47,301 nt of DNA from Fragilaria crotonensis (GCA_022925895.1 JAKSYS010000501.1:1-47301), one strand, 5' to 3'; numbered from the stretch's first letter, positions 1 through 9,386 are shown. Numbers and translations: made by a program. The notes: a model not told the origin generated them from the sequence alone.

Positions 1-64
1 CAAAGGCAACACTGATATGAGGTTGTCCGAGGGCGCTTACCGGCTGATGGCCGATTTTTAACAG

Positions 65-1709
65 TGATTCCTTCACATGATCCGGCTGCAGCCATTCCGT
101 CGCAAGCAACTGACATTTTATTGCCGGCTGGAACATTCTCATCTACATCGAGTGATGAAATATTGAAGTCAACACAGGAACAAGGACTGCTGGAATCACT
201 TTCGACACCAATCGATCGTAGGTTGGAAGAGATGGAGCGACAGAAGCATTGGATCAACAAGAAACTTGCAGCGCTAGAGAAAAAGGCGGATTGGAGGCTA
301 TTTTTGGACGTGTACGATCGGAAAGCAGAGTGGTTTGATCCTGCCCACTATTTGATAATAATGCGCGAACTTACGCAATTGCCATCCGTTGACATACGAC
401 ACCCATTGCTGGAGGCATTGCTTGGAGATATGTGCGACAAACTTCAAGAGCATGGTATGGAATGGATCGGTGCTCGTGGACTGGGAAAGGTTTTCTACGC
501 CTTGTCAAAATTGAGACTACGAAATAATGCCCGTGCAGTTGATATCGTCAAGTTAGTTGGAACCAAAAAGAATGCCGAATGGCTGTTCGAAAATGGTGAT
601 CCACAAAATGTGGCCACATGTATATCGGCCTGTGGTTCCCTTGGAATCAGATCCCCGAATCTTTTTGAATTACTGGAGCAAAGAGCAGCCTGGATGTTTG
701 AGAACGGCGAACCTCGAGACATCGAGGAATGTATCTCGGCGTGTGCCCAGCTTAAGGTCCAGTCTCCGAATATGTTCCGCCTGCTCGAGCGACACGCAGA
801 TTGGATGTTTGAGAAGGGCACAGCAAGAAATATTGCTCCATGTACATGGGCCTGTGCTATGCTTGGGATTAGGTCACCAAAACTATTTCAACTGCAAGAT
901 GAGGAGGCAGAATGGTTGCTTGACAACACTAATGCTCGAAGTTTTGCGAACTGCGTATGGGCTTGTGCTAAGCTTGGAGTCAAGTCGCCCAAGTTATTTG
1001 CGTTGTTAGATCGAAAAGCCGAATGGGTGTTTGACAGTGGACATAATGAAGACTTTGGAAAGAGTGTATGGGCTTGTGCTAAAGCAGGAGTGCATTCCCC
1101 CAACATGTTCGCACTGTTAGAGCGAGAGGCAGATTGGTTGTTTTTGGAGCAAAGTCCTCGGATTGTCGCGAATTGCATTTGGGCATGTGGAAGGCTTGGA
1201 GTTCAGTCACCCAGGTTGTTTGAATTGCTGGAGCAAAAGGCGGAATGGTTGTTTAACGAAGGCAAGTCTCAGGAGGTGGCAAGCTGTGTTTGGGCTTGTG
1301 CTAAGCTCGGGATTCAGTCTCCAACCCTGTTCAGATTGTTGGACGAGAGAGCTGCATGGTTATTGACACTGGCAGCTCTCATGAAGTTGCGAATTGTGTA
1401 TGGGCTTGTGGTAAGCTTCGAGTCAACTCTCCGCACCTTTTCAGATTGCTGGACGAAAGAGCAGATCAGTTGTTTTACAACGGTACACCTCATGCTGTAG
1501 CGAACTGCGCCATGGCTTGTGGTACGCTTGGTGTTAAGTCTCCCAAGCTTTTTGAATTGTTGGACAAAAATGCCGAATGGTTGCTCGACATGGGCAACGA
1601 ACAAGAGATCGAGAATTGTATTCGTGCTTGCACTCTGCTTGGAGTCGATGCTCCTAGGCTACGAAATTTGACGAGGAAAAAGGCAGGAAAGTCTCCCAGG
1701 CGTAGGTAA
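65..1709 (+). CDS. 37-residue tandem-repeat protein (HPR/OPR-like), 5' partial, one frameshift
   Basis: The protein consists of ten consecutive 37-residue units starting near base 580, preceded by two degenerate units. Each unit has the pattern W-[LM]-F-x-x-G, then [VI]-A-x-C-x-W-A-C-x-x-L-G-[VI]-x-S-P-x-L-F. This resembles helical-hairpin repeats (HPR/OPR class) of algal and apicomplexan organellar RNA-binding proteins; that function is inferred and no RAP domain is seen. The reading frame is open upstream without an ATG, and bases 54-64 (TTTTTAACAG context) look like a 3' splice site, so earlier exons probably lie outside the window. Around 1357-1365 the frame shifts by one missing base: repeat 7 runs in one frame and repeats 8-10 continue in the next. 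Repeats on both sides are well conserved, so either the sequence has an error or the break is recent. The stop is at 1707-1709. Confidence 0.75.
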
Positions 1710-2491
1710 GCAAGGTATATACTGGTACACCAGAGCTGGAATACTCGGAATACCTGCTTGCTGGACTTGATTCCTCATAAGCACCCGGCAGCACCATCTA
1801 TAGAAGGACGTCCCAAATTAAGCATGCTACTCCCTTGTCTACCGCCACTATATCAAATGGTTCAAGGCTCTGCGTTTTTTGTACTCTGTGGAGGGTGTAA
1901 TGAAGAGGGAAAATTGCAGCAACCAGGTATAATACAGTGCCCCTGGGGTGGGTACAAGTAACCTTGTTTCCAAACGAAACTGGACATCTCATCCAACTAC
2001 AGGTACTGAAATCTATAATGGGGATAATGCGCCATGCACTACTTGTACTTGTTCTGGATTGAGCGCTGTTTACTGTGTATTGAACACGGAACACGACAGT
2101 AAAGCACGAGCTACTACCGGTAGAGCTAGTGGCTACCGGTAGTAGTATCATCAATCATCAACCATCAACTGATGGTCAATACACGTACAAGTACTGTATT
2201 AGCACTTCAACCTATGTTTACCGTCACAATTGTACTATAGTACCACATGTGCACTGTGCTACCGTACCCAGCTTGTGTTCACAATCGATGCAGAGAGAAG
2301 GCGGCGTGTGGCGGAGCGCAGGAAACAAGAAACAACGAAAGCCAGGTCAGGGGTCAGGGATTCATTTACCTTCGTACCGTCGGCATTGTTCACCCACTGT
2401 AACCGAAGGAGCACCAAATACCTCACTGTTGCTTCAAGGCGATACAATCACAGAATAGCTTCAGCGCAGCTCATTAAAGAAGGTCGCAAGC
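1710..2491. other. Intergenic stretch with a perfect CTACTACCGGTAG hairpin
   Basis: No gene is supported in this 782-bp gap. The one clear structure is a perfect 13-bp inverted repeat, CTACTACCGGTAG at 2112-2124 and CTACCGGTAGTAG at 2134-2146, with a 9-bp loop. The last part presumably contains the promoter and 5' UTR of the LYR-protein gene that starts at 2492. Confidence 0.6.
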
Positions 2492-2796
2492 ATGTCGATA
2501 TCATTGTTCCGTTCCTTAATGAAAGAAGCGCGGAAGATTCCAGACTACAATTTCCGCACGTACGCGTTGCGAAGAGTGAAGGCAGGATTCGAGAAAAGCA
2601 GACACGTTGAAGGGTGAGAGAGTTTCTCCAACGTTCTGTTCAATGTTCCAACATGTATGTTACTAACAGTCTTTATGCATTATGCAGAGAGGAAGCGTCT
2701 GCCTTACGCACACAAGGGCAGCAACAATTGGAGGTCCTTAGAAGGCAGGCCGCTCTGGGACAGATGTTTCCAAGTGCGAAAAGTGTTATGGATTAA
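2492..2796 (+). CDS. ISD11: ISD11/LYRM4-type LYR protein, mitochondrial Fe-S cluster assembly (2 exons)
   Basis: Exon 1 is 2492-2613 and exon 2 is 2688-2796, giving 76 residues. The N-terminus has the LYR-type start (SLFRSLMKEARKIPDYNFRTY), where the motif reads L-F-R. The C-terminal helix has Q-Q-L-E-V-L-R-R-Q-A-x-x-G-Q-M-F, which matches the ISD11/LYRM4 family in both ends and in length. ISD11 stabilises the cysteine desulfurase NFS1 in the mitochondrial matrix and is needed for Fe-S cluster synthesis. The intron has a GTGAGA donor, a TACTAAC branch site at 2661-2667 and a TTATGCAG acceptor; it splits a glycine codon. The gene converges on the XPA-like gene, with 73 bp between stop codons. 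Confidence 0.88.
2614..2687 (+). other. 74-bp spliceosomal intron of the ISD11 gene
   Basis: It begins GTGAGAGAG and ends TTATGCAG, with a perfect TACTAAC branch-point consensus at 2661-2667, 20 bases before the acceptor AG ends. Removing it joins two halves of an ISD11-like protein in frame, which no other nearby splice pair does. Confidence 0.85.
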
Positions 2797-2869
2797 CTCT
2801 ATAGGTTGGGTCGGTCTATGTGCGACGTCTACTACGGCGAGAAATAGTTACAGAAACACGCAAACCCAA

Positions 2870-3313
2870 CTACTTGAATAGATCTTTATTTCTTTCCAAG
2901 TCCCTGCGAAAACGCTCCTCAGCTCGCCTGTTACGTTCCGCAATCAAACCATCCAACCCCCCAAATCGCTCCCTCGCACGACGTCGAATCTCGGCTCTAT
3001 CGTACAATTTCATAGGCTTAAATCCTTTGCCGCGAGGGTTTGTCTTCTCAACGTACGAGCAGACAGCCAAAGTGCCTTCGGGGAGACAATACACCTGTTT
3101 TGCTTCCCTTTGGGTGACAAACTTGGAAGCAGCTATTTCAAACTCCTCTAAATCGATCTCTTCGTCAACTTTTGTTTCTATCCTAATCTTCTTCTCACAC
3201 CTCTCCTTCGCTTCGTCTTCACCAACAACAACACACTCCCTTTTCTTTTTCTGTAACTGCAACGCACGCTCCCGATTTTGACGAATTAACTCCTTCTGTT
3301 CCTCCGTCAACAT
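2870..3313 (-). CDS. XPA C-terminal-domain protein lacking the zinc finger
   Basis: This 147-residue protein matches the DNA-binding C-terminal part of XPA/Rad14, the nucleotide excision repair scaffold that binds damaged DNA, RPA and TFIIH. Residues about 60-120 carry the family signature: F-V-T-Q-R-E-A-K-Q-V-Y, then K-T-N-P-x-G, M-K-L-Y, and a basic helix R-R-A-R-E-R-F-G-G. The N-terminus (R-Q-N-R-E-R-A-L-Q-L) resembles the start of XPA, and a charged coil links it directly to the C-terminal domain. The C-x2-C...C-x2-C zinc finger that normally precedes that domain is absent. The ATG at 3311-3313 lies only 12 bases after the stop of the upstream small ORF on the same strand. It could be a damage-recognition factor or a distinct XPA-like protein. 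Confidence 0.75.
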   Translation of the reverse strand: MLTEEQKELIRQNRERALQLQKKKRECVVVGEDEAKERCEKKIRIETKVDEEIDLEEFEIAASKFVTQREAKQVYCLPEGTLAVCSYVEKTNPRGKGFKPMKLYDRAEIRRRARERFGGLDGLIAERNRRAEERFRRDLERNKDLFK

Positions 3314-3325
3314 AGCAGTGTTATC

Positions 3326-3499
3326 TTACTGTGAAGAGGAAGCAAGTTGCCGATTAGCACGTTCTCCGAAAAAGACGTATGCCAGACGAACGCCAGCAAA
3401 GTAAAGGCCCAGACGGCCGAAGAAACTCAACCCTGAATAGAACGGAGAGGATGGTCTAGATGATCCGTCGGATTGGCCGTCAGGATAGAGCACAAACAT
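3326..3499 (-). CDS. Small hypothetical protein, 57 residues, one hydrophobic segment
   Basis: From the ATG at 3497-3499 the protein reads MFVLYPDGQ and contains a Ser/Pro-rich stretch, a hydrophobic segment rich in Gly, Leu, Phe and Tyr (about residues 25-43), and a polar C-terminus. The frame stays open up to an ATG at 3724, but the added residues look like translated UTR: they cross a cluster of GTACT palindromes. I do not recognise the family. Size and layout would suit a small mitochondrial or ER membrane subunit, but that is inference only. It ends 12 bases before the XPA-like start codon on the same strand, so the two may share one transcript. Confidence 0.4.
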   Translation of the reverse strand: MFVLYPDGQSDGSSRPSSPFYSGLSFFGRLGLYFAGVRLAYVFFGERANRQLASSSQ

Positions 3500-4311
3500 T
3501 CCGAAGCGATTTGAGCAGGAGTGGATTAGAAGGAGGTTGCGACTGGTGAATGACAACAAAAGGAAGTGCTCCGTGGGTATGTGGAATAGTACGATGGTGA
3601 GTCTGCTTTGACTTAAGGTACTTGTACTAGTACTATCATACTCGTAGTACTTATTCCACGAAAATGGGTGTGAAAGAAACTTCAGAGATACGCGGAGTGT
3701 CGTGGGGGAACGGTTTGACAGCATTGTCAGTTGTCAGCCACACGAAAGCGACGTACGTCCTTGACACGTCACAGGCAGAGGCGCACTGGTGCATTGATTT
3801 TTATATGGGAACGTGCAGTCTACAAGTACAGTACTGCAGTATGCAGTATTAATATAGGTGACACTTGCCTCGGTCGTAACAGCATTCAACGAAATTCCGA
3901 AAAACCAGTCAAATCTTGACTAAGAGTAGTAGCTCATTGTGAAGAGCAACAACTTCCTACTAGTAGCTAGAGACAGCATGAACTATATAAACATAAGCAG
4001 TGCGATCTGAGTGCTCCATTACCTTATGTCGAATAATGTTGAGTCTCTCCTCACGTCATCTAAAGCAGTGGTGCACATGCTCCATCACCCTTCCTCATTT
4101 CGACAGAGCATTCTGAAAGAGCTTAGGCCCTACTTCCATACTCTAGTGCACAGTGAACCAAGAATTCAGAAGTAGTACATAGCAATCACCTTTTAGGAAG
4201 ACCTTTACCTAGACGATGTGGGGAGTGAAATCGCTGTTCTCAAGTGCAACTCGTGACAGCAACGGTTCGTGCACACATATTAAGACTTCAAGTTTGCCGC
4301 CCGAATAACAT
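3500..4311. other. Intergenic stretch, no gene seen
   Basis: The part near 3615-3660 is a run of GTACT/AGTAC palindromic motifs. No protein-like reading frame, RNA gene or long repeat was recognised in the remainder. The right end holds the 3' flank of the minus-strand sirtuin gene. Confidence 0.5.
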
Positions 4312-6251
4312 TCAAGTACTGCATTGTGCTGGAAGGCTACTAAAGGATAGCGAAGTCTGCGAAGGCAATACAATCCATTCAACTCTGAGTCTTTTCGCTG
4401 AAGCAGCTGCAGCTTCTCGTTCAGTCCTTTCTTTCAAAACCTGGTCGCTCTTTTCCGGCAGTTGCCCACAAAGCTTTTGGAGATCTTCCAGCCATCCCAG
4501 TTCAACGGCCAGGTCAAGTAGGACTTCGTCAACCTCGCCTTGAGCAAAGAAATCTCGTTTGGATTGCTCCGAATAATCAATGCCAAGTTGGTAGCCCACA
4601 GGCTCACGATTCACAACCACACGCATAGCGGTGCGAGGACAGCAGTACACCAAACTATTTGCCGGGGCCACTGCCAATGACGTACCAACGACAATCAAAG
4701 GTCAATACCTGGAAGATCTTCACGGACACAGCGGAAGAATTCACCAGGTAGCGAGGAGCGAAATAGGACGATGGATGGCTTCATGGCTTCGTAGCCGCAG
4801 AGCTGGCAGGCAATGGGCGTTGAAGAGTTGGGCGCTTTTTGGTCTTTCCCAGTCAAGTCTTTAATGTTCTTTTCTACAAGAGTGCAAAAACCCTGAAAGT
4901 CAGACTTTGTCTTGCAGAGGGCACACTCCGCTTCATCCATTGAACCATGCACCATGACAACCTTTTCACGCGGAAGGTTTGTGCACTGGCCTTCGAGGCC
5001 ATCAATGTTCTGTTGATACAGCCGAGTTAACTTTCCCGTCTTGATGTGCAGCAGTTCCACAAAGCGATGCGCCAAAGTCGCCTTCCACAATCTATCTCGG
5101 GTCCCGAGTATAAATGGTCGATTGAGTTCCAGACAGGGAAGTGGGTTCTGTAGGAAGAGGTTCATATCTAACGCAAACGTCGGGTCTGCACGGATGGCTT
5201 CGCGCTCTTCCAAAGAGGCGGTCAGCAGGCCCGGTCGGAGCGTATCGTACAAACCACCAGCGGATCGAAAATCAGGAATACCACTGGCCACGGACATGCC
5301 CGCACCTGCAAGGATGGCAATGGACTGGCATTCATCAGAAAGAATAAACCGAGCGACATCAGACAATGACCGCGGAGGGCGGCCAAAGGGATACACACGC
5401 TCGTCCTCATCGCCAAAGATTGAGGCGATCATTCGACGAACGCCTTGCTCAGAGCGAGGATCGTCCTGACTTGATTCGGAGTTTGAGTCCTCATCAGACG
5501 ATGATTCTTCTGAACCGTCGACGTCTTCCTCATTAGTTTGCGGCGCTGCTCGACAATTCAATGCCTTAAGTTTCTCTGTCAATTCATCCACAAGAGGATC
5601 GCTAAGATATGCCTGACATGCATGGCACCAGACTGATAATTCCTGAAGATTGGCAGCAATGCAGTGGCCAGCCTTGTCGTCACCAGGATCAGACTCCGAA
5701 GTGACTTGGTAGTGCGCCAAACCGTGTGCCTTGTCGTCGGGCGAACAAAAAACAACTCCGCATTGCAAACACAACCAATTCTGTGCGGTCTCTTCATTGC
5801 TCTCGACAGAATGAACACTATCATCTGACTTCGGGATACATTCAGTGCAAGAGACATTCGTAGATGTTGGCAACTGTTCGTGTTGGAGGAGAATATGGCT
5901 CCGGACATGTGGACAGTGTGAAATTGGTACATTGGGACAGCATTTGGATTCTTCCCCGGGATGGCCTTCTAATTTATCAGCAAGCACCAGATCCTTCTGT
6001 TTTGCAAACAAGTCGCATGATTCTTGCGCGTGCCCGCCAGTATGAACGTTTGCCGGCCGCTCCTCGTCACCATCACCGGCATCTTCACGTGGCATTGCCT
6101 CTGTCAGAAGACGGCGATTACTGTGACTATTTCCGTCGGTAGCGACTTCGGAAATATCTTGTGCCGCTACAGGAACTAGCTCATCACCATTGGCAACACG
6201 ACGATCTGGCGGACCTGATGGAGGGGAGGAAACGCCATCTTGCGAGGACAT
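4312..6251 (-). CDS. ZnF-UBP-sirtuin fusion protein (NAD-dependent deacylase), one frameshift
   Basis: The protein has about 645 residues from the ATG at 6249-6251. Residues about 110-225 form a ZnF-UBP (BUZ) finger of the HDAC6 kind: C-P-H, C-x2-C, N-W-L-C-x2-C-G-V-V-x-C, H-G-x-A-H and W-C-x2-C-Q-A-Y-L. An acidic Ser/Asp/Glu linker follows. The sirtuin domain starts near residue 290, with GAGMSVASGIPDFRS, GLYD, QQNIDGLE, the catalytic His in M-V-H-G-S, two C-x2-C zinc pairs, VVGTSL and VNRE, all expected of a class I sirtuin that removes acyl groups from lysine using NAD. At 4695-4700 a TGA interrupts the frame just before VVGTSL; one missing base in the CTTTG run explains it. The finger lacks the Arg-Tyr pair that contacts the ubiquitin C-terminus in HDAC6. 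The neighbour at 6727-7458 encodes a closely similar finger. Confidence 0.85.
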
Positions 6252-6726
6252 TAGGTCAGCAAGTAAGGTATCAAGCACAGGATTTGACGAATGAACTGAG
6301 ATTCATGCAGAAATGAGGAGTATGCGCCAATCAGAATCCGCTGAAACGTCAGCATTTTCGAGCGTTTCACGTCAGAAATTCACACAAGCTGTGCCAGTGC
6401 CAGTAGTCTCCTGTTCTGTCCTACCAAAATTGCTTTTGACTGTCAACCCTTCTACTCCAGTATGCATTGTAGCGACGTTAGGGATCTTACCGAGATCTAT
6501 GCAAGGCAAGTTTGGATAACTAGTATTGGAGAACTCCAGTAATGTGTAAAAGATCCAGGAATACAGAGTGACGCTTTAGAGCTTGCTCGCAGGACTGTAA
6601 TCTAGATGATCGAAGGGAAATGTGCGACCTCATCAGTGTCGAGCAATGGTGTACTGGAGCATGGTAGCATGGATAATACTGCTCCCTCCGATCAGACAAA
6701 AGCAGTTGCAACGAACAACCATCATG
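6252..6726. other. Gap between the two ZnF-UBP genes
   Basis: This 475-bp stretch separates two minus-strand genes and should contain the promoter of the sirtuin fusion and the 3' UTR of the UBA protein. I see no gene, hairpin or repeat in it. Confidence 0.5.
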
Positions 6727-7458
6727 CTATACTTCGTCCGCAAACTTGAGCTCTTCTAGCTTCCTCACCAGCCCTTGGACAACTGGGTCCTCGAGATAAG
6801 CCTGACAGGCATGGCACCAAACTGATAAATCGGCCAAACTAACACCCACACAATGGCCTGCGTGATCTTCTCCAGGATCGCATTCCAAGGTGTCCTTATA
6901 ATGGGCAATGCCATGACCATTCACATAACGTGAACATCGCACGACTCCGCATTGCAAACAAATCCAATTTTCACGCGACGGACAAGAACCATCGTCATCG
7001 ACATCGGATTTGGCGAATCCGGTCCCTTGCTTGGATGCAACATGACTACATGTGGCGTTATGAGGCGATGCCAGTTTGTCAGGACTCAGGAGAACATGGT
7101 GCTGAACGTGTGGGCAGTCGGATATCGGAACCACTGGCCCTCCTTGGTCCTGGGCCAGATCACCATCCAAAATGTAATTATAGGCAGCTGTCACGTCAGG
7201 ACCGACCGCCTCAACGGCTTCTTGAGCGACGTGCGGAGGAAAGCCAAACACGTTTTCAAGAGTATCCATGACTTTCGCGACGTCTGCTATTGTCGCAGTG
7301 TCGTACGAGACGGCGTGTGCTGACGACCCAGCTGCGACCGTAGTCGTTGCTGCAGCGGATGCTGCCAATGATTGATCATCCATGTTTGATATAGCGCTCG
7401 TGACTTGGTCATCCCCCGCTTGCGACAATGGAGAAGATTCTTCGTCGATGGGCAGCAT
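6727..7458 (-). CDS. UBA + ZnF-UBP ubiquitin-binding protein
   Basis: This intact 243-residue protein begins with a Ser/Ala-rich leader. Residues about 58-98 look like a UBA-type helical bundle (L-E-N-V-F-G-F-P, then A-x-x-A-V-E-A-V-G-P-D-V-T-A-A-Y-N-Y). Residues about 113-225 form a ZnF-UBP finger: C-P-H, N-W-I-C-x2-C-G-V-V-R-C-S-R-Y-V-N-G-H-G-I-A-H-Y, and W-C-H-A-C-Q-A-Y-L. The Arg-Tyr and the Trp that hold the free diglycine end of ubiquitin in HDAC6 and USP5 are kept. There is no catalytic domain, so it is probably an adaptor binding ubiquitin through two modules. Its finger is very similar to that of the neighbouring sirtuin fusion, with the same strand and order, which suggests local duplication. 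Confidence 0.8.
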   Translation of the reverse strand: MLPIDEESSPLSQAGDDQVTSAISNMDDQSLAASAAATTTVAAGSSAHAVSYDTATIADVAKVMDTLENVFGFPPHVAQEAVEAVGPDVTAAYNYILDGDLAQDQGGPVVPISDCPHVQHHVLLSPDKLASPHNATCSHVASKQGTGFAKSDVDDDGSCPSRENWICLQCGVVRCSRYVNGHGIAHYKDTLECDPGEDHAGHCVGVSLADLSVWCHACQAYLEDPVVQGLVRKLEELKFADEV

Positions 7459-7551
7459 GGCGGATCGTCAGATGGAGTTTTGTGTCATCAGATGTGTTTT
7501 TTTTTAGATCTACAAGTACCAGGTACTATCTCAGTAGAACTGCGTACTACA

Positions 7552-8367
7552 GGAGGTTCCGGAATTTCGGCTCTTTTATGTGTCTCGTACCTTTTACGCA
7601 GATTATCTACCAGAAATATGTTCGACAAACATCTAAATAATTCCACGTTTCCAAAATGATAGAATATCTTCTGTTGATACACTTTAATTAAAACCGTGCT
7701 TTATTTTGGAACTGTTGTTAACATCGTTTGTTATGACAAGTACGACATCGATTCAATGTCTTGGATGAACTAGTACTATGTAGGGATATTCAAAAAAGAC
7801 GTTGGCTCAAGAGCCAATTTACCTCGTCCAACTAGTCGAGGAACGTGTTTTCTTTAAATGAGAACTCGCCACACGGGGAACGGAAAAAAATGACAGGTCA
7901 TCTAAGGTCGATGGTATGCGTATGCGTTACGTCTCCTAGTCGTATGACATAAAGTGCGAGCACTTTTGAGGACGAGCTCTATGACACACACAAAACGTGT
8001 GTTCTTGAGTTTGACTTCGCCGGGGGCTGTTGTTCAGCCGTTGGCTCTTGAGACAACGGCTCTTGAGCCAATGGCTCTTGAGCCAGCGGCTCTTGAGACA
8101 ACGGCTGCCGACACTTCAAATGTCGAATATCCTTAAGTAGGATTTTCATAAAACGTCGATTCCATTGTCGCATAGTCTAATCTCAAGTTCTTTAGTTGCA
8201 GCTCAAAATTTGTCACGTCATGAGATTGATGTACCTAATGATCCGGACATTTGAAGTGATGGAACGCGTGGAATATTTGTCCGGCGTGACGAACGAAGTT
8301 GTAGAATTAGTATCCGTACCCAGTAGTAGACACTTATAGGTAAAAGAGCCGAAATTCCGGAACCTCC
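7552..8367. repeat. Fold-back (inverted-repeat) element
   Basis: Identical 27-bp arms face each other at 7552-7578 and 8341-8367 (GGAGGTTCCGGAATTTCGGC core). Weaker similarity continues inward for over 100 bp: both arms carry GTGTCT, CAAA-AT and CCACG blocks in the same order. The interior has no credible protein. It holds a 15-bp tandem repeat at about 8041-8105 and one inverted copy of the same motif at 7803-7818. GTACT occurs just outside both arms, but that word is too common here to be firm evidence of a target duplication. It is probably an old non-autonomous DNA element. Confidence 0.6.
8041..8105. repeat. 15-bp tandem repeat, GGCTCTTGAG core, four copies
   Basis: The 10-base core GGCTCTTGAG starts at 8043, 8058, 8073 and 8088, a strict 15-bp period, with variable 5-base spacers (ACAAC, CCAAT, CCAGC). 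A fifth, partial unit follows at 8103. The period is a multiple of three, so it reads as a five-residue repeat on either strand, but no start or gene context supports translation. It lies inside the fold-back element. Confidence 0.8.
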
Positions 8368-8547
8368 AGTACTCGAGCACTACACTGACATTCGTACTAC
8401 TCGTCCTGACAGAAATTTTGTGGGCGACACGTGAGGATTGGATGTTGTCAACACACAACTCTCTGCACCTTTCATCACCATTGCGGACCAGAGTGCATAC
8501 AGTAGAACGCTGGAGTACGGAGTAACCTGCAATAGCGCATCTTGAAA

Positions 8548-9342
8548 ATGTCGAAGCGAGGCGGAATCGCGTCAGGCCCGCGCCTGGCAATGAAACGGAA
8601 TTCCCCGACCAGTGGAAATGATCTGTCAGCAGCAATACAAACGCTGGATGAAGACACGATGTTACAAGCATGCTCCTTACTGCTGTCTGAACGGGATTAT
8701 CAAGATGATGTCGTTGAAGAGGAGTCGGATTATTCCAAATTAATAGCGTTATTCGTGAAATGCAACGACGCTGCACGCGTGGTGGAGCGGCATGCGGCCC
8801 AACACACACCATCAGGACTGCCTTCCTTAAATGCGTCTATCCCGCACCCCACATCGGCAACAATTACTCCAAGTGCTCGTGCCGCGGCAGCAGCGGCACG
8901 GCCGGTGAAAGCACAGGGACATTTGAATTCCATGAATCCTCCGAGACGCTTGTCTGCCATGGCACCCATGGCACGTCCTGGCGTGGCGGCGTCGCGAATG
9001 AAGGGAGCACCCAGTGCTAACCAAAGGCCAACGCTGAAACGTGTGCCGAGTGATTCGTCGCTCGCTTCCATAACTTCTACTTCGTCCAATCGGTCCGCTG
9101 CGAAGAAGGCTCGTCTGCTCACTGGAACTGCCCTACCGGACACCAGCAACAAAGGAACAGCTCCTCCTCCAGAGGCTCTCAATTTTTTGCAGGCTCTCAA
9201 CAATCAACACACCACTCAAGAAGATGATAATATTCCGGTTCCAACAGAGGAGACTGAAGAGTCGAACACTCGAGCAGCTAAGACCGATACCAGTATCAAG
9301 GTACAGCCAGGAAAGCGACATTCTCCTAGAAAGCGAGGATAA
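8548..9342 (+). CDS. Hypothetical basic low-complexity protein, 264 residues
   Basis: From the ATG at 8548 the protein starts MSKRGGIASGPRL. Residues about 25-80 are the only part that looks folded, with a helix-rich stretch (D-E-D-T-M-L-Q-A-C-S-L-L-L-S-E-R, then L-I-A-L-F-V-K-C-N-D-A-A-R-V-V-E-R). The rest is Ala, Ser, Pro and Arg rich, with basic clusters such as S-A-A-K-K-A-R and a C-terminal H-S-P-R-K-R-G that could be nuclear localisation signals. A chromatin or mRNA-related nuclear role is possible but unproven, and I do not recognise the family. It converges on the helicase gene, with 44 bp between the stop codons. Confidence 0.6.
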   Translation: MSKRGGIASGPRLAMKRNSPTSGNDLSAAIQTLDEDTMLQACSLLLSERDYQDDVVEEESDYSKLIALFVKCNDAARVVERHAAQHTPSGLPSLNASIPHPTSATITPSARAAAAAARPVKAQGHLNSMNPPRRLSAMAPMARPGVAASRMKGAPSANQRPTLKRVPSDSSLASITSTSSNRSAAKKARLLTGTALPDTSNKGTAPPPEALNFLQALNNQHTTQEDDNIPVPTEETEESNTRAAKTDTSIKVQPGKRHSPRKRG

Positions 9343-9386
9343 CACTTGATATTGCAGTACGTGGTAGCTGAATGGATTATTAACCA

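Noticed and set aside
2230..2610. A 126-codon plus-strand frame rich in Arg
   Set aside because: It overlaps the ISD11 first exon in another frame, has no domain, and its last third is simply the shifted reading of that exon.
3500..3724. N-terminal extension of the small 57-residue protein to an ATG at 3724
   Set aside because: The extension crosses GTACT palindromes typical of intergenic DNA and has untranslated-like composition.
7545..8372. Fold-back element as a member of the hAT superfamily
   Set aside because: The outer bases differ between ends (CAGGAGG against CTGGAGG) and no 8-bp duplication is present; only the common word GTACT is shared.
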